Positions 25,101 to 35,944 of a stretch of 64,000 bases of DNA are shown piece by piece (position 1 is the stretch's first letter; each line of letters starts with the position of its first letter). The notes beneath the pieces are model-generated. The model made no database searches. It was not told where the DNA came from and saw only the letters and a program-made list of their open reading frames with translations. The position numbers were made by a program, and so were the translations under genes. This DNA is from Bordetella pseudohinzii (GTDB taxonomy: Bacteria; Pseudomonadota; Gammaproteobacteria; Burkholderiales; Burkholderiaceae_B): NCBI RefSeq assembly GCF_000657795.2, contig NZ_JHEP02000014.1:62001-126000 (forward strand), written 5' to 3'.

Positions 25101-28097
25101 ATGAACCGACACCGATCTCGACGACCGCATCGTCCGGCCGCGCCTGTCTCCGCGGCCCAACACCGCCACAGCCTCTTCCAACCCGCCCCGGGCGGCGGCC
25201 AGGCGCCGCGCGGCCTGCCTCTGCGCCTGCTCGGCACCCTGCTGTTCGGCACGCTGTCCACGCCGGCGGTGCTGGCCGCCGATGTCAATGGCCCCCAGGT
25301 CATCAACATCCAGGCCCCTGATGCGCGCGGTATTTCGCACAACCGCCATGAGCACTTCGACATCCATCAGCCGGGCATGGTTCTGAACAACAGCGCCCAG
25401 GCAGGCCAGTCCCAGCTGGCCGGCCAGCTGGCCGCCAACCCCAATCTCAAGGGCGGGCCCAGCGCCAGCACCATCATCAATGAAGTGACCGGGTTGCAAC
25501 GCTCGTCGCTGCAAGGCGCGCTCGAAGTCTTCGGCCAGCGTGCAAACGTCATCATCGCCAACCCCAACGGCATCACGGCCGATGGCTTGCGCACCATCAA
25601 CGTCAACGACCTGACGCTGACCACCGGCGTGGTCGGCCAGAACGCCCGCGACCCGCTGCTGCGCGTCACGCAGGGCGATATCGAAATCACCGGCAGCGGC
25701 GTGGACACCACCGGCCTGCAGCTCTTCGATGTCATGGCCAAGTCGGTCGCCATCAACGGCCCCATCGGCCGGGGCCACGATACCGATCTGCGCGTGACGG
25801 CCGGCTCGTCGCAGCGCGACCGGATCGACAGCGCCCCCAAGGGCACCGGGGACTTCTCCATGGGGCAACCGGCCATCAGCGGCAGCCTGGCCGGTTCCAT
25901 GTATGGACGCAACATCCTGCTGCAAACGACGGACAGCGGCGCGGGCGTGCGCCACGAAGGCGCGATCACCGGCATGGGCCAGCTGCGCGTGCTGGCCAAT
26001 GGCGACATCACGCTGCATGAGGTGAACAACAAGGACGCGATGGCGGCCGTCACCCACGGCGGCCGCGTCAGCCGGCAGCAATATGCCGCCGCCCGGAACC
26101 AGGCGGCCGATATCCGCAGCAGCCATGGTTCGGTCCAGATCGACAAGGCCAGCCTGGCGCGCCTGGCGCGCGTCAACGCCGGCAATAACGTCGACCTCAC
26201 GGCCGTCGAGCAATCCGGCCTCGTCGAGGTCAAGGCCGGCGCATCCGCCCACATCGGCAAAGTGGATCACACCCGTGAGCTGCGAGTGGAGGCCGCCAGC
26301 ATCGACCTGAACGAAGTGGGCGACAACGTGGGCGCCGGCCGCTTCGAGGCCAGCCATGGCATTTCCCTCAATCAGCAGGATGTCCGCTTCCAGGATGCCC
26401 TCTTCCTGCAAGCCGAGCATATCTCCTTCGGCAACTCCCTGGCTGCGCGGCAGGTCGAGATCCGCGCCGGCGACTGGTCGCTGGCCGGGCACCAGCGCAT
26501 CAGCGCCGATGACCAGCTGGCCCTCTCCGGCAGGCAGATCACGCTGCAGGAGGGCTCGGTCCTCAAGGGTGGCGATATCCTGGCCACCGTAGAGAACCTG
26601 TTTGAAAACGCGGGCGACATCAGCGCCGAGCGCGTCGTCGAACTGAAAGGCAAGAACCTGCGCGCCCAACGCAATGAATGGGGCAGCCCGATGCCGACGC
26701 CTTCCGGCATCGAGCTGCGCAACTACGGCAAGATCACGGGCGGCACGGTCGCGCTGGACCTCAACCAGGCGGAAAACCAGGGATCGATACAGGCCAAGGA
26801 CGACCTGCAAGTCTATCTTGACCGCCGGCTGTTCAACATGGGCAATGTGCAGGCGGGCAGGATCACGGCCAGGATCTCCGGCGAACAGGCCCAGGGCCTC
26901 CTGAACCAGGGGACGCTGGCCGCCACCGGGGACATCGTCCTGCATGTCAACGGCAATGTGCTCAACGAGCATGGCGGCAAGATCACCGCGGGCCGCGACC
27001 TGTCCATCGGCAGCGCCGCCGACAGCCTGTACGGCGGGCGCCTCATGACCGTCCTGAATACCGCCGCGACCATGGCGGCGGGGCACGACATGACCATCCA
27101 GGCCCGCGACGCCATCGTGAATCTCGGCGGCCAGCTCACCGCCGGCCATGAGCGCCGCCTGGAAGCGCCCATCGTCATTGACGATCCGAACGCCGACGCG
27201 AGCCGCTACACGGTCTACGGCGGCCTTGAAGACCGGCTCGCCGCGGCCGGCCAGACGGCCAACGACGCCCATGCCAGCCTGCAGCGCCAGCAAGCCGATG
27301 CCGGCCACGCCCATCACTGGGGAGCCCCCCAGGCGGACGAGGGATGGCCGACGTCGCACCCGAGCGAAGAGGCGCAGCCGGACGAGCAAGCGCGAAACCT
27401 CGACGCCGAACGCCAGCGTCACCTGGACGTGCAGAAACGCCGTGAGGCCGAGATGCAGCGCCGCCAGGCAGAGCAGCAGCGCCGCGAGCATGTGGAAAAT
27501 TTCCGTCTGGCGCATCAGCAGTGGGAACAGCAGCTGGCGTCGCAGCCGCAGCCGCAGCCGCAACCGGAACCGGAGCCGGAGCCGGAGCCGCAACCCCTGC
27601 CGCAGCCGCTGCCCGAACCACAGCCGGAGCCGACGCCGGAGCCCATGCCTGAGCCGGACCTGGAGCCGGAGCTGGATCCGGAGTTCGATCTGCCGATAGA
27701 ACTGCATCCCGAGCTGGAACGCGAGCTGGAACTGGAGCTGCATCCCGGCCTGGAGGAGGAACTGGAGCTGGAGATACATCCGGGGATGGAGACGCAGCCC
27801 GAACCGGCGCCGCAGCCGGAGCCGGAGCCTGAACCACAGCCGGAACCGATGCCGCAACCGCCGCACAGCCAGGCCACGCAACAGCAAGACCGCGAGGCCG
27901 AGCGGCGGCGCCACCAGGCCATCAAGCAACGTGCCGATGCCGAGCGGCAGCGCCAGCAGGAACGCCGCGAGCGCCTCGAAAAGTTCCGCCTGGCCGAGCA
28001 GCAGCGCCCCAAGAGTGAAGAGGAGCTGCAGGCCGTGGCGCAGAACAATAAAGAGGCCGCTGAACGCAACGCCCGTCTGATGCGCGGCGAACTTTAA
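25101..28097 (+). CDS. Short filamentous-haemagglutinin-like TpsA exoprotein with Pro/Glu-rich C-terminus
   Basis: This 998-residue protein begins at the ATG preceded by AGGAGA. A long basic leader (1-40) and a hydrophobic core ([19 protein letters not shown]) give an extended signal peptide cut near residue 59-60. Residues about 61-300 form the two-partner-secretion domain of FHA type, with [23 protein letters not shown], the conserved NPNGI, and an LTLTTG stretch. Residues about 300-690 are beta-helix-like repeats. Then come an Arg/Gln/Glu-rich helix (about 764-813), a Pro/Gln/Glu repeat tract (about 814-925), and a second helix. FhaB is about 3,600 residues in B. pertussis, so most of the shaft is absent. 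No TpsB (FhaC) gene lies nearby. It may be a surface or secreted adhesin using a remote FhaC; a decayed fhaB is the alternative. Confidence 0.85.
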   Translation: MNRHRSRRPHRPAAPVSAAQHRHSLFQPAPGGGQAPRGLPLRLLGTLLFGTLSTPAVLAADVNGPQVINIQAPDARGISHNRHEHFDIHQPGMVLNNSAQAGQSQLAGQLAANPNLKGGPSASTIINEVTGLQRSSLQGALEVFGQRANVIIANPNGITADGLRTINVNDLTLTTGVVGQNARDPLLRVTQGDIEITGSGVDTTGLQLFDVMAKSVAINGPIGRGHDTDLRVTAGSSQRDRIDSAPKGTGDFSMGQPAISGSLAGSMYGRNILLQTTDSGAGVRHEGAITGMGQLRVLANGDITLHEVNNKDAMAAVTHGGRVSRQQYAAARNQAADIRSSHGSVQIDKASLARLARVNAGNNVDLTAVEQSGLVEVKAGASAHIGKVDHTRELRVEAASIDLNEVGDNVGAGRFEASHGISLNQQDVRFQDALFLQAEHISFGNSLAARQVEIRAGDWSLAGHQRISADDQLALSGRQITLQEGSVLKGGDILATVENLFENAGDISAERVVELKGKNLRAQRNEWGSPMPTPSGIELRNYGKITGGTVALDLNQAENQGSIQAKDDLQVYLDRRLFNMGNVQAGRITARISGEQAQGLLNQGTLAATGDIVLHVNGNVLNEHGGKITAGRDLSIGSAADSLYGGRLMTVLNTAATMAAGHDMTIQARDAIVNLGGQLTAGHERRLEAPIVIDDPNADASRYTVYGGLEDRLAAAGQTANDAHASLQRQQADAGHAHHWGAPQADEGWPTSHPSEEAQPDEQARNLDAERQRHLDVQKRREAEMQRRQAEQQRREHVENFRLAHQQWEQQLASQPQPQPQPEPEPEPEPQPLPQPLPEPQPEPTPEPMPEPDLEPELDPEFDLPIELHPELERELELELHPGLEEELELEIHPGMETQPEPAPQPEPEPEPQPEPMPQPPHSQATQQQDREAERRRHQAIKQRADAERQRQQERRERLEKFRLAEQQRPKSEEELQAVAQNNKEAAERNARLMRGEL
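27480..28004 (+). repeat. Pro/Glu-rich repeat tract between two copies of a helical motif
   Basis: A 42-bp imperfect direct repeat (27480-27521 and 27963-28004, about 33 of 42 bases the same by my count) encodes [14 protein letters not shown] and [14 protein letters not shown]. Between the copies lie hexamer-like repeats of CAGCCG and GAGCCG (about 27540-27640 and 27800-27860) and an acidic segment with HPELE, HPGLE and HPGME units. Repeats change in multiples of three or six, so length variation would keep the frame. Confidence 0.8.
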
Positions 28098-28179
28098 CAG
28101 CGCCTAAGCCGGGAGGCAGCGATCCTGCCCCCTGGCGATTCGGGCCGGCCAGAAGCCGCCCCCCGGCCCAACGGCGCAC

Positions 28180-28216
28180 AAAAAAAAGGCGGCAGCCCCT
28201 GGGGGCTGCCGCCTTT
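28180..28216. terminator. Bidirectional terminator between FHA-like gene and ppsA
   Basis: A perfect 15-bp stem (AAAGGCGGCAGCCCC and its complement, 28185-28216) has a 2-base gap at its centre. An A-run on the left gives a strong U-run for ppsA transcripts; the right side ends in TTTAT for the plus strand. The genes converge here. Confidence 0.88.
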
Positions 28217-28234
28217 ATCCTTGGACGCGCCGCG

Positions 28235-30601
28235 TCAGGACTTGGCCAGTTGCTGCCAGGTGTCGACCACGGTGTCCGGGTTCAGCGACATGGACAGAAT
28301 GCCTTCGTCCTTGAGCCACTGGGCGAAATCCGGGTGGTCGCTGGGGCCCTGGCCGCAGATGCCGACATACTTGTTGGCCGCCAGGCAGGCCTGGATGGCC
28401 CGGCGCAGCATGAACTTGACCGCGTCGTCGCGCTCGTCGAAATCGGCGGCCAGCAGTTCCATGCCGGAATCCCGGTCCAGGCCCAGGGTGAGCTGGGTCA
28501 TGTCGTTCGAGCCGATCGAGAAGCCGTCAAAGTACTCCAGGAACTGCTCGGCCAGGATGGCATTGGAGGGCACTTCGCACATCATGATCAGGCGCAGGCC
28601 GTTTTCGCCGCGCTTCAGGCCGTGGGCGGCCAGCAGCTCGACCACCTTGCGCGCCTGGCCGACGGTGCGCACGAAGGGCACCATGATCTCGACATTGGTC
28701 AGGCCCATTTCGTCGCGGACCTTTTTCAGGGCTTCGCATTCCATGCGGAAGCACTCGGCGAAGTCCTCGGCGATGTAGCGCGACGCGCCGCGGAAGCCCA
28801 GCATGGGGTTCTCTTCCTCGGGCTCGTAGCGCGAGCCGCCCACCAGCTTGCGGTACTCGTTGGACTTGAAGTCCGACATGCGCACGATGACCGACTTGGG
28901 CCAGAAGGCCGCGCCGATGGTCGCCACGCCTTCGGCCAGCTTCTCGACGAAGAAGGCGCGCGGGCTGGCATGGCCGCGGGCGGCCGACTCCACCGCCTTC
29001 TTGAGCTCGCCGTCCACATTGGGATAATCGAGCACGGCCTTGGGGTGGATGCCGATGTTGTTGTTGATGATGAACTCCAGGCGGGCCAGGCCCACGCCGG
29101 AATTCGGAATCTGCGCGAAGTCGAAGGCGAGCTGGGGGTTGCCCACGTTCATCATGATCTTGACGTCGATCGGCGGCATGGCGCCGCGGCGCACTTCCTC
29201 GACTTCGGTCTCGATCAGGCCGTCGTAGATCCGGCCTTCGTCGCCTTCGGCGCAGGAGACGGTCACCGGCTGGCCTTCCTTGAGGATGTCGGTGGCGTCG
29301 CCGCAGCCCACAACGGCCGGGATGCCCAGTTCGCGCGCGATGATGGCGGCGTGGCAAGTGCGCCCGCCGCGGTTGGTGACGATGGCCGAAGCCCGCTTCA
29401 TCACCGGCTCCCAGTTGGGGTCGGTCATGTCGGTCACCAGCACGTCGCCCGGCTGGACCTTGTCCATCTCGGAGACGTCGCCCACGACGCGGACCGGGCC
29501 CGCGCCGATCTTCTGGCCGATGGCGCGGCCCGTGGCCAGCACGCGGCCGGTGGCCTTCAGGCGGTAGCGCTGCTGCACGTCATTGCCGGTCTGCTGCGAC
29601 TTCACGGTTTCGGGACGCGCCTGCAGGATGTAGATCTTGCCGTCCACGCCGTCGCGGCCCCATTCGATGTCCATGGGGCGCTGGTAGTGCTTCTCGATGA
29701 TGACGGCATAGCGCGCCAGCTCGATGACTTCTTCGTCGGTCAGCGAGTAGCGGTTGCGCTCGGAGACGGGCACATCCACCGTGCGCACGGCGCGGCCTTC
29801 GCTGCGCTCGGGGTCGAATTCCATCTTGATGAGCTTGGAACCGATGCGGCGGCTGAGGATGGGATAGTGGCCGGTCTCCAGGGCATGCTTGAAGACATAG
29901 AACTCGTCCGGATTGACCGCGCCCTGCACCACCGTTTCGCCCAGGCCATAAGACGAGGTGATAAAGACGACCTCTTCAAAACCGGATTCGGTGTCGATGG
30001 TGAACATCACGCCGGCGCTGCCCTTGTCGGAGCGCACCATGCGTTGCACGCCGGCCGACAGGGCGACTTCGGCGTGGGCATAGCCCTTGTGCACGCGATA
30101 GGAGATCGCGCGGTCGTTGTACAGCGAGGCGAACACATGGCGGATCTTGTCCAGCACATCGTCGATGCCGACGACGTTCAGGAAGGTCTCCTGCTGGCCG
30201 GCGAAGGAGGCGTCGGGCAGATCTTCGGCCGTGGCCGAGGAACGCACGGCAAAAGAACCCTTGCCGTCAGCGTCGAGCTTGGCGAAGTTTTCGCGGATGG
30301 CCTGCTCGAACGCCGGCGAGAACGGCGCATCGATGATCCACTGGCGGATTTCAGCGCCGGCCACGGCGAGTTCGCGCACATCCTCCGGATTGAGCGTGGC
30401 CAGGCGTTCTGCGATACGCTTGTCCAGGCCCGAAGCCGTCAGGAAGTCACGAAAGGCCTGCGCGGTCGTGGCAAAGCCGCCCGGGACACGGACGCCCGCG
30501 CCGGACAGCTGACTGATCATTTCGCCAAGTGATGCGTTCTTGCCTCCTACCGAGTCCACATCCGACATGCGGAGCTGCTCGAAACTAACGACATACGACA
30601 T
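28235..30601 (-). CDS. ppsA: Phosphoenolpyruvate synthase
   Basis: A 788-residue enzyme converting pyruvate, ATP and water to PEP, AMP and phosphate for gluconeogenesis. It has the N-terminal ATP-grasp-like domain ([33 protein letters not shown]), the swivelling phosphohistidine domain ([23 protein letters not shown], catalytic His near 420), and the C-terminal PEP barrel ending with [18 protein letters not shown] and GICGQGPS. The ATG at 30601 follows AAAGGTGA. It is divergent from its regulatory kinase gene. An 11-bp-arm hairpin lies in its leader at 30632-30670. Confidence 0.96.
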   Translation of the reverse strand: MSYVVSFEQLRMSDVDSVGGKNASLGEMISQLSGAGVRVPGGFATTAQAFRDFLTASGLDKRIAERLATLNPEDVRELAVAGAEIRQWIIDAPFSPAFEQAIRENFAKLDADGKGSFAVRSSATAEDLPDASFAGQQETFLNVVGIDDVLDKIRHVFASLYNDRAISYRVHKGYAHAEVALSAGVQRMVRSDKGSAGVMFTIDTESGFEEVVFITSSYGLGETVVQGAVNPDEFYVFKHALETGHYPILSRRIGSKLIKMEFDPERSEGRAVRTVDVPVSERNRYSLTDEEVIELARYAVIIEKHYQRPMDIEWGRDGVDGKIYILQARPETVKSQQTGNDVQQRYRLKATGRVLATGRAIGQKIGAGPVRVVGDVSEMDKVQPGDVLVTDMTDPNWEPVMKRASAIVTNRGGRTCHAAIIARELGIPAVVGCGDATDILKEGQPVTVSCAEGDEGRIYDGLIETEVEEVRRGAMPPIDVKIMMNVGNPQLAFDFAQIPNSGVGLARLEFIINNNIGIHPKAVLDYPNVDGELKKAVESAARGHASPRAFFVEKLAEGVATIGAAFWPKSVIVRMSDFKSNEYRKLVGGSRYEPEEENPMLGFRGASRYIAEDFAECFRMECEALKKVRDEMGLTNVEIMVPFVRTVGQARKVVELLAAHGLKRGENGLRLIMMCEVPSNAILAEQFLEYFDGFSIGSNDMTQLTLGLDRDSGMELLAADFDERDDAVKFMLRRAIQACLAANKYVGICGQGPSDHPDFAQWLKDEGILSMSLNPDTVVDTWQQLAKS

Positions 30602-30631
30602 TGAAGTCACCTTTTACAATGGAAGAAAGCG

Positions 30632-30670
30632 AGTTTGGTCAGGACAGAAAAACCCTGCGCTGACCAAACT
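30632..30670. promoter_or_regulatory. AGTTTGGTCAG/CTGACCAAACT inverted repeat in ppsA leader
   Basis: Two perfect 11-bp arms (30632-30642 and 30660-30670) are separated by 17 bases, 31 bp upstream of the ppsA start. It could fold as a stable leader hairpin in the ppsA transcript or act as a DNA operator in the 159-bp ppsA/ppsR gap. No U-run follows, so a simple terminator is unlikely. Confidence 0.5.
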
Positions 30671-30760
30671 GGCCTAGGTGCCCTTGGGGTGACTTTTCAG
30701 GGGTCTGATTGTACTCGTTCGGGTAGTCCCTAGCCCTTCCCTGGTTGGAATTTTTTACAT

Positions 30761-31588
30761 ATGACCGCAAGCCCGATAGTCCGCACTGTCTACATCGTCT
30801 CCGATAGCACTGGCATCACCGCGGAAACCTTCAGCCATTCCGTGCTTTCGCAGTTCGACCAGGTCGAATTCAAGCCCATCCGGCTACCATTTATCGACAC
30901 CTTGGAGAAGGCCGACGAGACAGCCGCCCGCATCAATCGCAATGCGGACGAAACCGGCGTTCCGCCCATTGTTTTCAGCACCCTGGTCAATCCCGAGATC
31001 CTTACCCGGGTGCGCCAGGCCAATGGCGTCTTCCTGGACCTTTTCGGCACCTTCGTCAGCCATATCGAGCAGGCGCTGGGCCTGAAGTCCAGCCATTCGA
31101 TCGGGCGCTCCCATATGGCGGCGGATTCCGAGAAGTACCGCAACCGTATCGACGCCATCAATTTCAGCCTGGCCCACGACGACGGACAATTCGTCAACCA
31201 GCTGGACCAGGCCGATGTCATCCTCGTGGGCGTCTCACGCTGCGGCAAAACCCCCACCAGCCTCTACCTGGCCATGCAATACGCCATCAAGGCGGCCAAT
31301 TTCCCGCTCACGCCCGATGATTTCGAGCGCAACAGCCTGCCCAAGACCATCGCGCCCTATCGCAGCAAACTCTTCGGGCTGTCCATCCAGCCCGACCGCC
31401 TGGCCGAGGTCCGCAATGAGCGCCGGCCCAACAGCCAGTACGCCACCATCGAGCAATGCCGCTACGAAGTGGCCGAGGCCGAGCGCATGATGCGGCGCGA
31501 AGGCATTTCCTGGCTGTCGACCACCACCAAGTCCATCGAGGAGATCGCCACCACGGTGCTGCAGGAAGTCGGACTGGGCCGCTACTGA
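30761..31588 (+). CDS. ppsR: PEP synthase regulatory protein (kinase/pyrophosphorylase)
   Basis: A 275-residue DUF299 protein, the bifunctional regulator that inactivates PEP synthase by ADP-dependent threonine phosphorylation and restores it by phosphate-dependent dephosphorylation. The family opening VYIVSDSTGITAETFSHSVLSQF and the P-loop GVSRCGKTPTSLYLA (about residues 151-165) are clear. It is divergent from ppsA, its expected target, with a shared 159-bp control region. Confidence 0.94.
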   Translation: MTASPIVRTVYIVSDSTGITAETFSHSVLSQFDQVEFKPIRLPFIDTLEKADETAARINRNADETGVPPIVFSTLVNPEILTRVRQANGVFLDLFGTFVSHIEQALGLKSSHSIGRSHMAADSEKYRNRIDAINFSLAHDDGQFVNQLDQADVILVGVSRCGKTPTSLYLAMQYAIKAANFPLTPDDFERNSLPKTIAPYRSKLFGLSIQPDRLAEVRNERRPNSQYATIEQCRYEVAEAERMMRREGISWLSTTTKSIEEIATTVLQEVGLGRY

Positions 31589-31599
31589 ACCCGGGGCGC

Positions 31600-31995
31600 T
31601 CAGCGCCGCCAGGACGGCATGCGCACCGGCGTGGACAGGGGGACGAACCAGCTTTCGGCCGGCAGGTAATAGCCCATCAGCCGGCCGTTGGATTCGACCA
31701 GATAGGCCTCGCGCTCGCGGCTTTCGGCGCGCACCACGAAGCGCGCGTCCAGGCGGCGGTAGACGTCGCCCTGGGCGACCGCGCCGACCCGCCGCCAACG
31801 CGAATCCTCCGGCAGGCTGCGGCCCTCGTCGCCCGACAGGGCGGCCGGCACGGCGCGCGGCAGGATCACGATGCGGTCGCCCTCGCCGCCGCGCACGGGC
31901 ACCATGGCGGCGCGCTCGCGGCCGGCGCAGGCCAACAGACTCAGCACCAGCGCGGCGCCGGCCAGTGCGCGCGCGGCACGAAAAAATCGATTCAT
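31600..31995 (-). CDS. Hypothetical lipoprotein
   Basis: A 131-residue protein with a lipoprotein signal: MNRFFRAARALAGAALVLSLLAC, lipobox Cys at 23. The mature part is about 108 residues, basic, with DRIVILPRA and a C-terminal NGRLMGYYLPAESWFVPLSTPV. I do not recognise a family. It sits between the convergent ppsR and the downstream end of the rnhB/rRNA methyltransferase series (61-bp gap), so it may be read with that set. A general envelope role is all that can be inferred. Confidence 0.7.
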   Translation of the reverse strand: MNRFFRAARALAGAALVLSLLACAGRERAAMVPVRGGEGDRIVILPRAVPAALSGDEGRSLPEDSRWRRVGAVAQGDVYRRLDARFVVRAESREREAYLVESNGRLMGYYLPAESWFVPLSTPVRMPSWRR

Positions 31996-32056
31996 TGACT
32001 GCGCTCCCAGAGAATGCCCGCCAGCATAGCGAAAGCCGGGCGCGGGAGCGAGGGCA

Positions 32057-32836
32057 TCAGCGCGACATCGACTGACGGCGCTGCTCGAACAGGCAGATGG
32101 CGGCCGCGGCGCCCACATTGAGCGACTCGACCGCCTGGGCGTCGTGCGGGATGCGCAGACGCAGACCGGCCCGGGCCTGCAAGGCCGGATCCACGCCCTG
32201 CCCCTCATGCCCGAAGACCCAGGCCAGGGCCGGCGGCAGCGCCGTGGCGAAAAGGTCCTCGGACTGATCCAGGGACGTGACCGCCAAGGGCAGCCGCAGA
32301 CGCTCGTGCAAGGCCAGCAGGTCCACGTGCTCGTGGATCTCCAGCGCGAAGTGCGCGCCCTGGCCGCTGCGCAGCACCTTGGGCGACCAGGCCGCCGCGG
32401 TGCCGGTGGCCAGGAAAGCCAGACGGATGCCGGCCGCCGCGCAGGTGCGCAGCAGGCTGCCCACATTGCCGGGGTCCTGGATGCGGTCCAGCAGGACGCA
32501 ATTGGCGCTGATCTGCCGCGGCAGTTCCGGCTGCGGCGCCCGCACCACGAAAGCCACGCCCTGATCGCCTTCGACGCTGCCCAGGCCGCGCATCAGGCGC
32601 GCGTCCAGGGCCAGGCAACGCGCCTCGGGCACCCGCCGCGCCAGATCGGCCAGCTCCGGATGCGCCAGGCGCTCGGCGTCGAAAACCGCCTGATCGGGCG
32701 CGCCATGGCGCGCCAGCCAGGCCTGGCACAGATGCACGCCCTCGAGCAGCACGGGCGCGCCGCGCCTGCCGGCCTGTTCGGCCAGGCGGTAAAGCGCCTT
32801 GACGGCGGGATTGTCACGCGAGGAGATGAACTTCAT
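32057..32836 (-). CDS. TrmH/SpoU family RNA 2'-O-methyltransferase
   Basis: A 259-residue SPOUT methyltransferase. An N-terminal substrate-binding domain opens [24 protein letters not shown], and the C-terminal knot has [38 protein letters not shown], and [23 protein letters not shown]. These three motifs bind SAM and catalyse ribose methylation of rRNA or tRNA; the exact target is not evident. Its start overlaps the rnhB stop by 4 bp. Confidence 0.9.
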   Translation of the reverse strand: MKFISSRDNPAVKALYRLAEQAGRRGAPVLLEGVHLCQAWLARHGAPDQAVFDAERLAHPELADLARRVPEARCLALDARLMRGLGSVEGDQGVAFVVRAPQPELPRQISANCVLLDRIQDPGNVGSLLRTCAAAGIRLAFLATGTAAAWSPKVLRSGQGAHFALEIHEHVDLLALHERLRLPLAVTSLDQSEDLFATALPPALAWVFGHEGQGVDPALQARAGLRLRIPHDAQAVESLNVGAAAAICLFEQRRQSMSR

Positions 32837-33441
32837 GCCAGGGCGCCAAAGGCCTTGATGGGCGCAAAGCTGCGCCGGTGTTCGGGACAAGGACCGTGGG
32901 CGCGCAGGCGCTCCAGGTGCAGGGCCGTGCCATAGCCTTTGTGCTGGTCGAAGGCGTATTGCGGATAGAGCGCATGCAGGCGCAGCAGGTCGCTGTCGCG
33001 CGCGGTCTTGGCCAGGATGGAAGCCGCCGAAATCGCCGGCACCAGGGCATCGCCCTTGATGACGGTCTGCACCGTGCAGCGCAGGCGCGGCGCCTGGTTG
33101 CCGTCGACCAGCGCCACCCGCGGCGCCCTGCCCAGGCCCAGCACCGCGCGCTCCATCGCCAGCAGCGTGGCGCGCAGAATATTGAGGCTGTCGATCTCCT
33201 CGACGCTGGCGCTGGCGATGCACCAGGCGAGCGCGCCGGCCTTGATTTCCTCGGCCAGGACTTCGCGCCGTTCAGCCTTCAGGACCTTGGAGTCGGCCAG
33301 GCCTTCGATGGGCCGCTCCGGGTCGAGCATGACCGCGGCGGCGTAGACCGCCCCCGCCAGCGGGCCCCTGCCCGCCTCGTCGACGCCGGCCACGCCGTGC
33401 ACCGGATAGATGGGCTCGCCGAACAGATCAGCCTGGGCCAT
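32833..33441 (-). CDS. rnhB: Ribonuclease HII
   Basis: A 202-residue RNase HII removing ribonucleotides from DNA. The start MAQADLFGE overlaps the lpxB stop by 14 bp. Catalytic motifs are [14 protein letters not shown] (Asp, Glu), [11 protein letters not shown] (Asp) and [14 protein letters not shown] (Asp near the end). The lpxB-rnhB order is the standard one. Confidence 0.94.
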   Translation of the reverse strand: MAQADLFGEPIYPVHGVAGVDEAGRGPLAGAVYAAAVMLDPERPIEGLADSKVLKAERREVLAEEIKAGALAWCIASASVEEIDSLNILRATLLAMERAVLGLGRAPRVALVDGNQAPRLRCTVQTVIKGDALVPAISAASILAKTARDSDLLRLHALYPQYAFDQHKGYGTALHLERLRAHGPCPEHRRSFAPIKAFGALA

Positions 33442-34615
33442 GGGCGACCTCCAGGATGGCCTGCGCGGCCAGCGCGGGCGTATCGCGCAACAGCGCCTCA
33501 TGCAGGGCCGTAAAGCGCGCCTCGATGCGCGCCGCATGGTCCTTGTCCGTCAGCGCGGCCCAGGTGGCCTCGGCCAGTTTCTCGGGCGTGGCGTCGTCCT
33601 GCAGCAGCTCGGGCACCGCAAAGTCCTTGAGCAGCACATTGGGCAGCCCCACCCAGGGCAGATAGGGGCGCTGCTGGCCGGATTTCCAGGCCATGATGCG
33701 CCGCATCCAGGGCGACAGCACGTAGGAGATCACCATGGGCCGCTTGTAGAGGGCCGTCTCCAGCGTGGCCGTGCCGCTGGCCACCAGGACCGCGTCGGCG
33801 GCCTCCATGACGCTCCAGGCCACCGGCGTGCCGCTGTCCTGCCGCAGGTCCTCGACGGTCACGCAGCGCAGCCCGGGCACGGGATACTGCGCCAGGATCT
33901 GCTCGAACTCGGCGCGGCGCTGGGGATTGACCATGGGCACCACGCAGCGCAGGGCCGGATCCTGGCGCAGCAGGATCTGGGCCGCCGCCAGGAAACGCGG
34001 CGCCAGGATGCGGATTTCGGAAGAGCGGCTGCCCGGCAGGATGGCCAGCACGCGCTCGTCGGGCTGCAGGCCCAATCGGGCCCGGGCCGCGGCGCGATCA
34101 GGCCGCATCGGGATGACGCCGGCCAGCGGATGGCCCACATAGGTCACCGGTATGCCTTCCTTTTGGTAGATCTCTTCCTCGAAGGGAAAGAGCACCAGCA
34201 TATGGGAGACGGCGGCGCGTATCTTGTGGATGCGCTCATAGCGCCAGGCCCAGATCGAAGGGCCCACGAAATGCACGGTGGGGATGCCCGCCTGGCGCAG
34301 TTGCAGCTCCAGGCGCAGATTGAAATCGGGCGCGTCTATGCCGACGAATGCCGCCGGGCGCGCGGCCAGCAGGCGCCGCTTGGTGTCGCCATAAATGGAC
34401 AGCAGGCTGGGAATGCGCTTGAGCGCATCGACATAGCCGAAGACGGACAGCGCGTGCATGGGATGCCAGGCCTCGAAGCCCCTGGCCTGCATCTGCGGCC
34501 CGCCTATGCCGGCGCAATGCACATCGGGGGCCCGCGCTTGCAGGCCCCCGATGATGCGTCCGGCCAGCAGATCGCCCGAAGGCTCGCCGGCCACCATGCC
34601 TATGGACAGGCTCAT
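33428..34615 (-). CDS. lpxB: Lipid-A-disaccharide synthase
   Basis: A 395-residue GT-B glycosyltransferase that joins UDP-2,3-diacylglucosamine and lipid X to make lipid A disaccharide. [19 protein letters not shown] is the family opening, and [19 protein letters not shown] is the conserved nucleotide-sugar region. The start overlaps lpxA by 4 bp. It is part of the fabZ-lpxA-lpxB run. Confidence 0.95.
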   Translation of the reverse strand: MSLSIGMVAGEPSGDLLAGRIIGGLQARAPDVHCAGIGGPQMQARGFEAWHPMHALSVFGYVDALKRIPSLLSIYGDTKRRLLAARPAAFVGIDAPDFNLRLELQLRQAGIPTVHFVGPSIWAWRYERIHKIRAAVSHMLVLFPFEEEIYQKEGIPVTYVGHPLAGVIPMRPDRAAARARLGLQPDERVLAILPGSRSSEIRILAPRFLAAAQILLRQDPALRCVVPMVNPQRRAEFEQILAQYPVPGLRCVTVEDLRQDSGTPVAWSVMEAADAVLVASGTATLETALYKRPMVISYVLSPWMRRIMAWKSGQQRPYLPWVGLPNVLLKDFAVPELLQDDATPEKLAEATWAALTDKDHAARIEARFTALHEALLRDTPALAAQAILEVAHGPG

Positions 34616-35406
34616 GGACGGATGATGCCGCGGTTGGAAGCGTCCAGGAAGTCCAGCAGCACCTGCAGGACTTCGGCGACTTCGGGTTCGGATTGCTGGC
34701 GGGCGCGCAGTTCGGCGCGCGCCTCGTCCAGCGCCAGGCCGCGCCGGTACAGGATTTTGTAGGCCTCGCGCAGCGCCGAGATACTGGCCGGCGAAAAACC
34801 GCGGCGCTTCAGGCCCTCGACATTGATCCCCACCGGACGGCAGGGATTGCCCGCGCTCAGCACATAGGGCGGCGTATCCTGCATGAGCGAGCTGTTGCCG
34901 CCCGTCATGCTGTGCGCGCCGATCTTGGAGAACTGATGCACGCCGGTCAGGCCGCCGACGATGGCCCAGTCGCCCACGTGCACATGGCCGCCGAGCTGGA
35001 CCGAATTGGCCAGAATGGTGTTGTTGCCGATGTGGCAGTCATGGGCGATATGCACATAGGCCATGATCCAATTGTCATTGCCCAACGTGGTCACGCCGCC
35101 ATCCTGCACCGTGCCGGTATTGAAGGTGGTGAACTCGCGCACCGTGTTGCGGTCACCGATCACCAGCCGAGTCGCCTCGCCTGCGTACTTCTTGTCCTGC
35201 GGCATGCCGCCGATGGAGCAGAAACGATAGAAGCGATTATCCCGTCCGATGGTGGTCACGCCATCGATGACGCAGTGCGGGCCGATCTCGGTGCCGGCGC
35301 CGATGGTCACATCGGGGCCCACCACGCTATACGGGCCTATCGTGGCCGAATGATCGATGCGGGCGGCCGGATCGACCACCGCGGTGGGATGAATATTTGC
35401 GGACAT
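34612..35406 (-). CDS. lpxA: UDP-N-acetylglucosamine O-acyltransferase
   Basis: A 264-residue left-handed beta-helix enzyme doing the first step of lipid A synthesis. Hexapeptide repeats ([20 protein letters not shown] and onward) fill the N-terminal two-thirds. The active-site region is [15 protein letters not shown] with the catalytic His in [16 protein letters not shown] helical C-terminal domain follows. It abuts fabZ with no spacer. Confidence 0.96.
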   Translation of the reverse strand: MSANIHPTAVVDPAARIDHSATIGPYSVVGPDVTIGAGTEIGPHCVIDGVTTIGRDNRFYRFCSIGGMPQDKKYAGEATRLVIGDRNTVREFTTFNTGTVQDGGVTTLGNDNWIMAYVHIAHDCHIGNNTILANSVQLGGHVHVGDWAIVGGLTGVHQFSKIGAHSMTGGNSSLMQDTPPYVLSAGNPCRPVGINVEGLKRRGFSPASISALREAYKILYRRGLALDEARAELRARQQSEPEVAEVLQVLLDFLDASNRGIIRP

Positions 35407-35862
35407 TTACTCTTCCAGACTGCGAATGGCGCACATCAGTTTGGCCTCGGCCACCAGCTGCCCATCCACCAGGGCCCGTCCCTGATACTTGCAGATGGTG
35501 CGGCTCAGGCGCTCGGCTTCGACTTCGATGCGCAGCTGGTCGCCCGGCACCACCGGACGGCGGAAGCGCGCACCGTCTATACCCACCAGATAATACGCCG
35601 TCTTGCTGCCTTCGCACTTCAGGCCGCCGTTCTCGTCGGTAAACGAAAACAGGGCCGACGCCTGCGCCATCGCCTCGACAATCAGCACCCCCGGCATCAC
35701 GGGGTGATGGGGGAAATGGCCATTGAAGAAAGGTTCGTTGATGGAGACGTTCTTGACGGCCACGATGGATTTACCAGGCACCATCTCCAGCACCCGGTCG
35801 ATCAGCAGCATCGGGTAGCGATGCGGCAGACGCTCCATAATCCCCTTGATGTCGAGTTCCAT
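35407..35862 (-). CDS. fabZ: 3-hydroxyacyl-ACP dehydratase FabZ
   Basis: A 151-residue hot-dog-fold dehydratase of fatty acid synthesis. The active-site helix [26 protein letters not shown] holds the catalytic His and Glu. The start [17 protein letters not shown] follows AGGAA at 9 bases. It sits between lpxD (82-bp gap) and lpxA, where the shared hydroxyacyl-ACP pool links fatty acid and lipid A synthesis. Confidence 0.96.
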   Translation of the reverse strand: MELDIKGIMERLPHRYPMLLIDRVLEMVPGKSIVAVKNVSINEPFFNGHFPHHPVMPGVLIVEAMAQASALFSFTDENGGLKCEGSKTAYYLVGIDGARFRRPVVPGDQLRIEVEAERLSRTICKYQGRALVDGQLVAEAKLMCAIRSLEE

Positions 35863-35944
35863 GACTTTCGTTCCTGCGATATGAATAGAGGGCGCGAGGC
35901 CGCCCGCGGACGGCCTCGCGTAAACTTGTTTCGCCACGCGGACG

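Noticed and set aside
27538-27870. CRISPR array or tandem satellite
   Set aside because: The short CAGCCG/GAGCCG repeats are coding, in frame and lack spacers.
25095-27929. Very long minus-strand open frame (over 900 codons) opposite the FHA-like gene
   Set aside because: It is antisense to a gene with signal peptide and recognisable TPS motifs; its composition is His/Gly/Arg-rich, as expected of a GC-rich shadow frame.
28250-30532. 760-codon plus-strand open frame opposite ppsA
   Set aside because: It mirrors PEP synthase exactly; no start signal or known motif, and low-complexity His/Gly/Ala composition.
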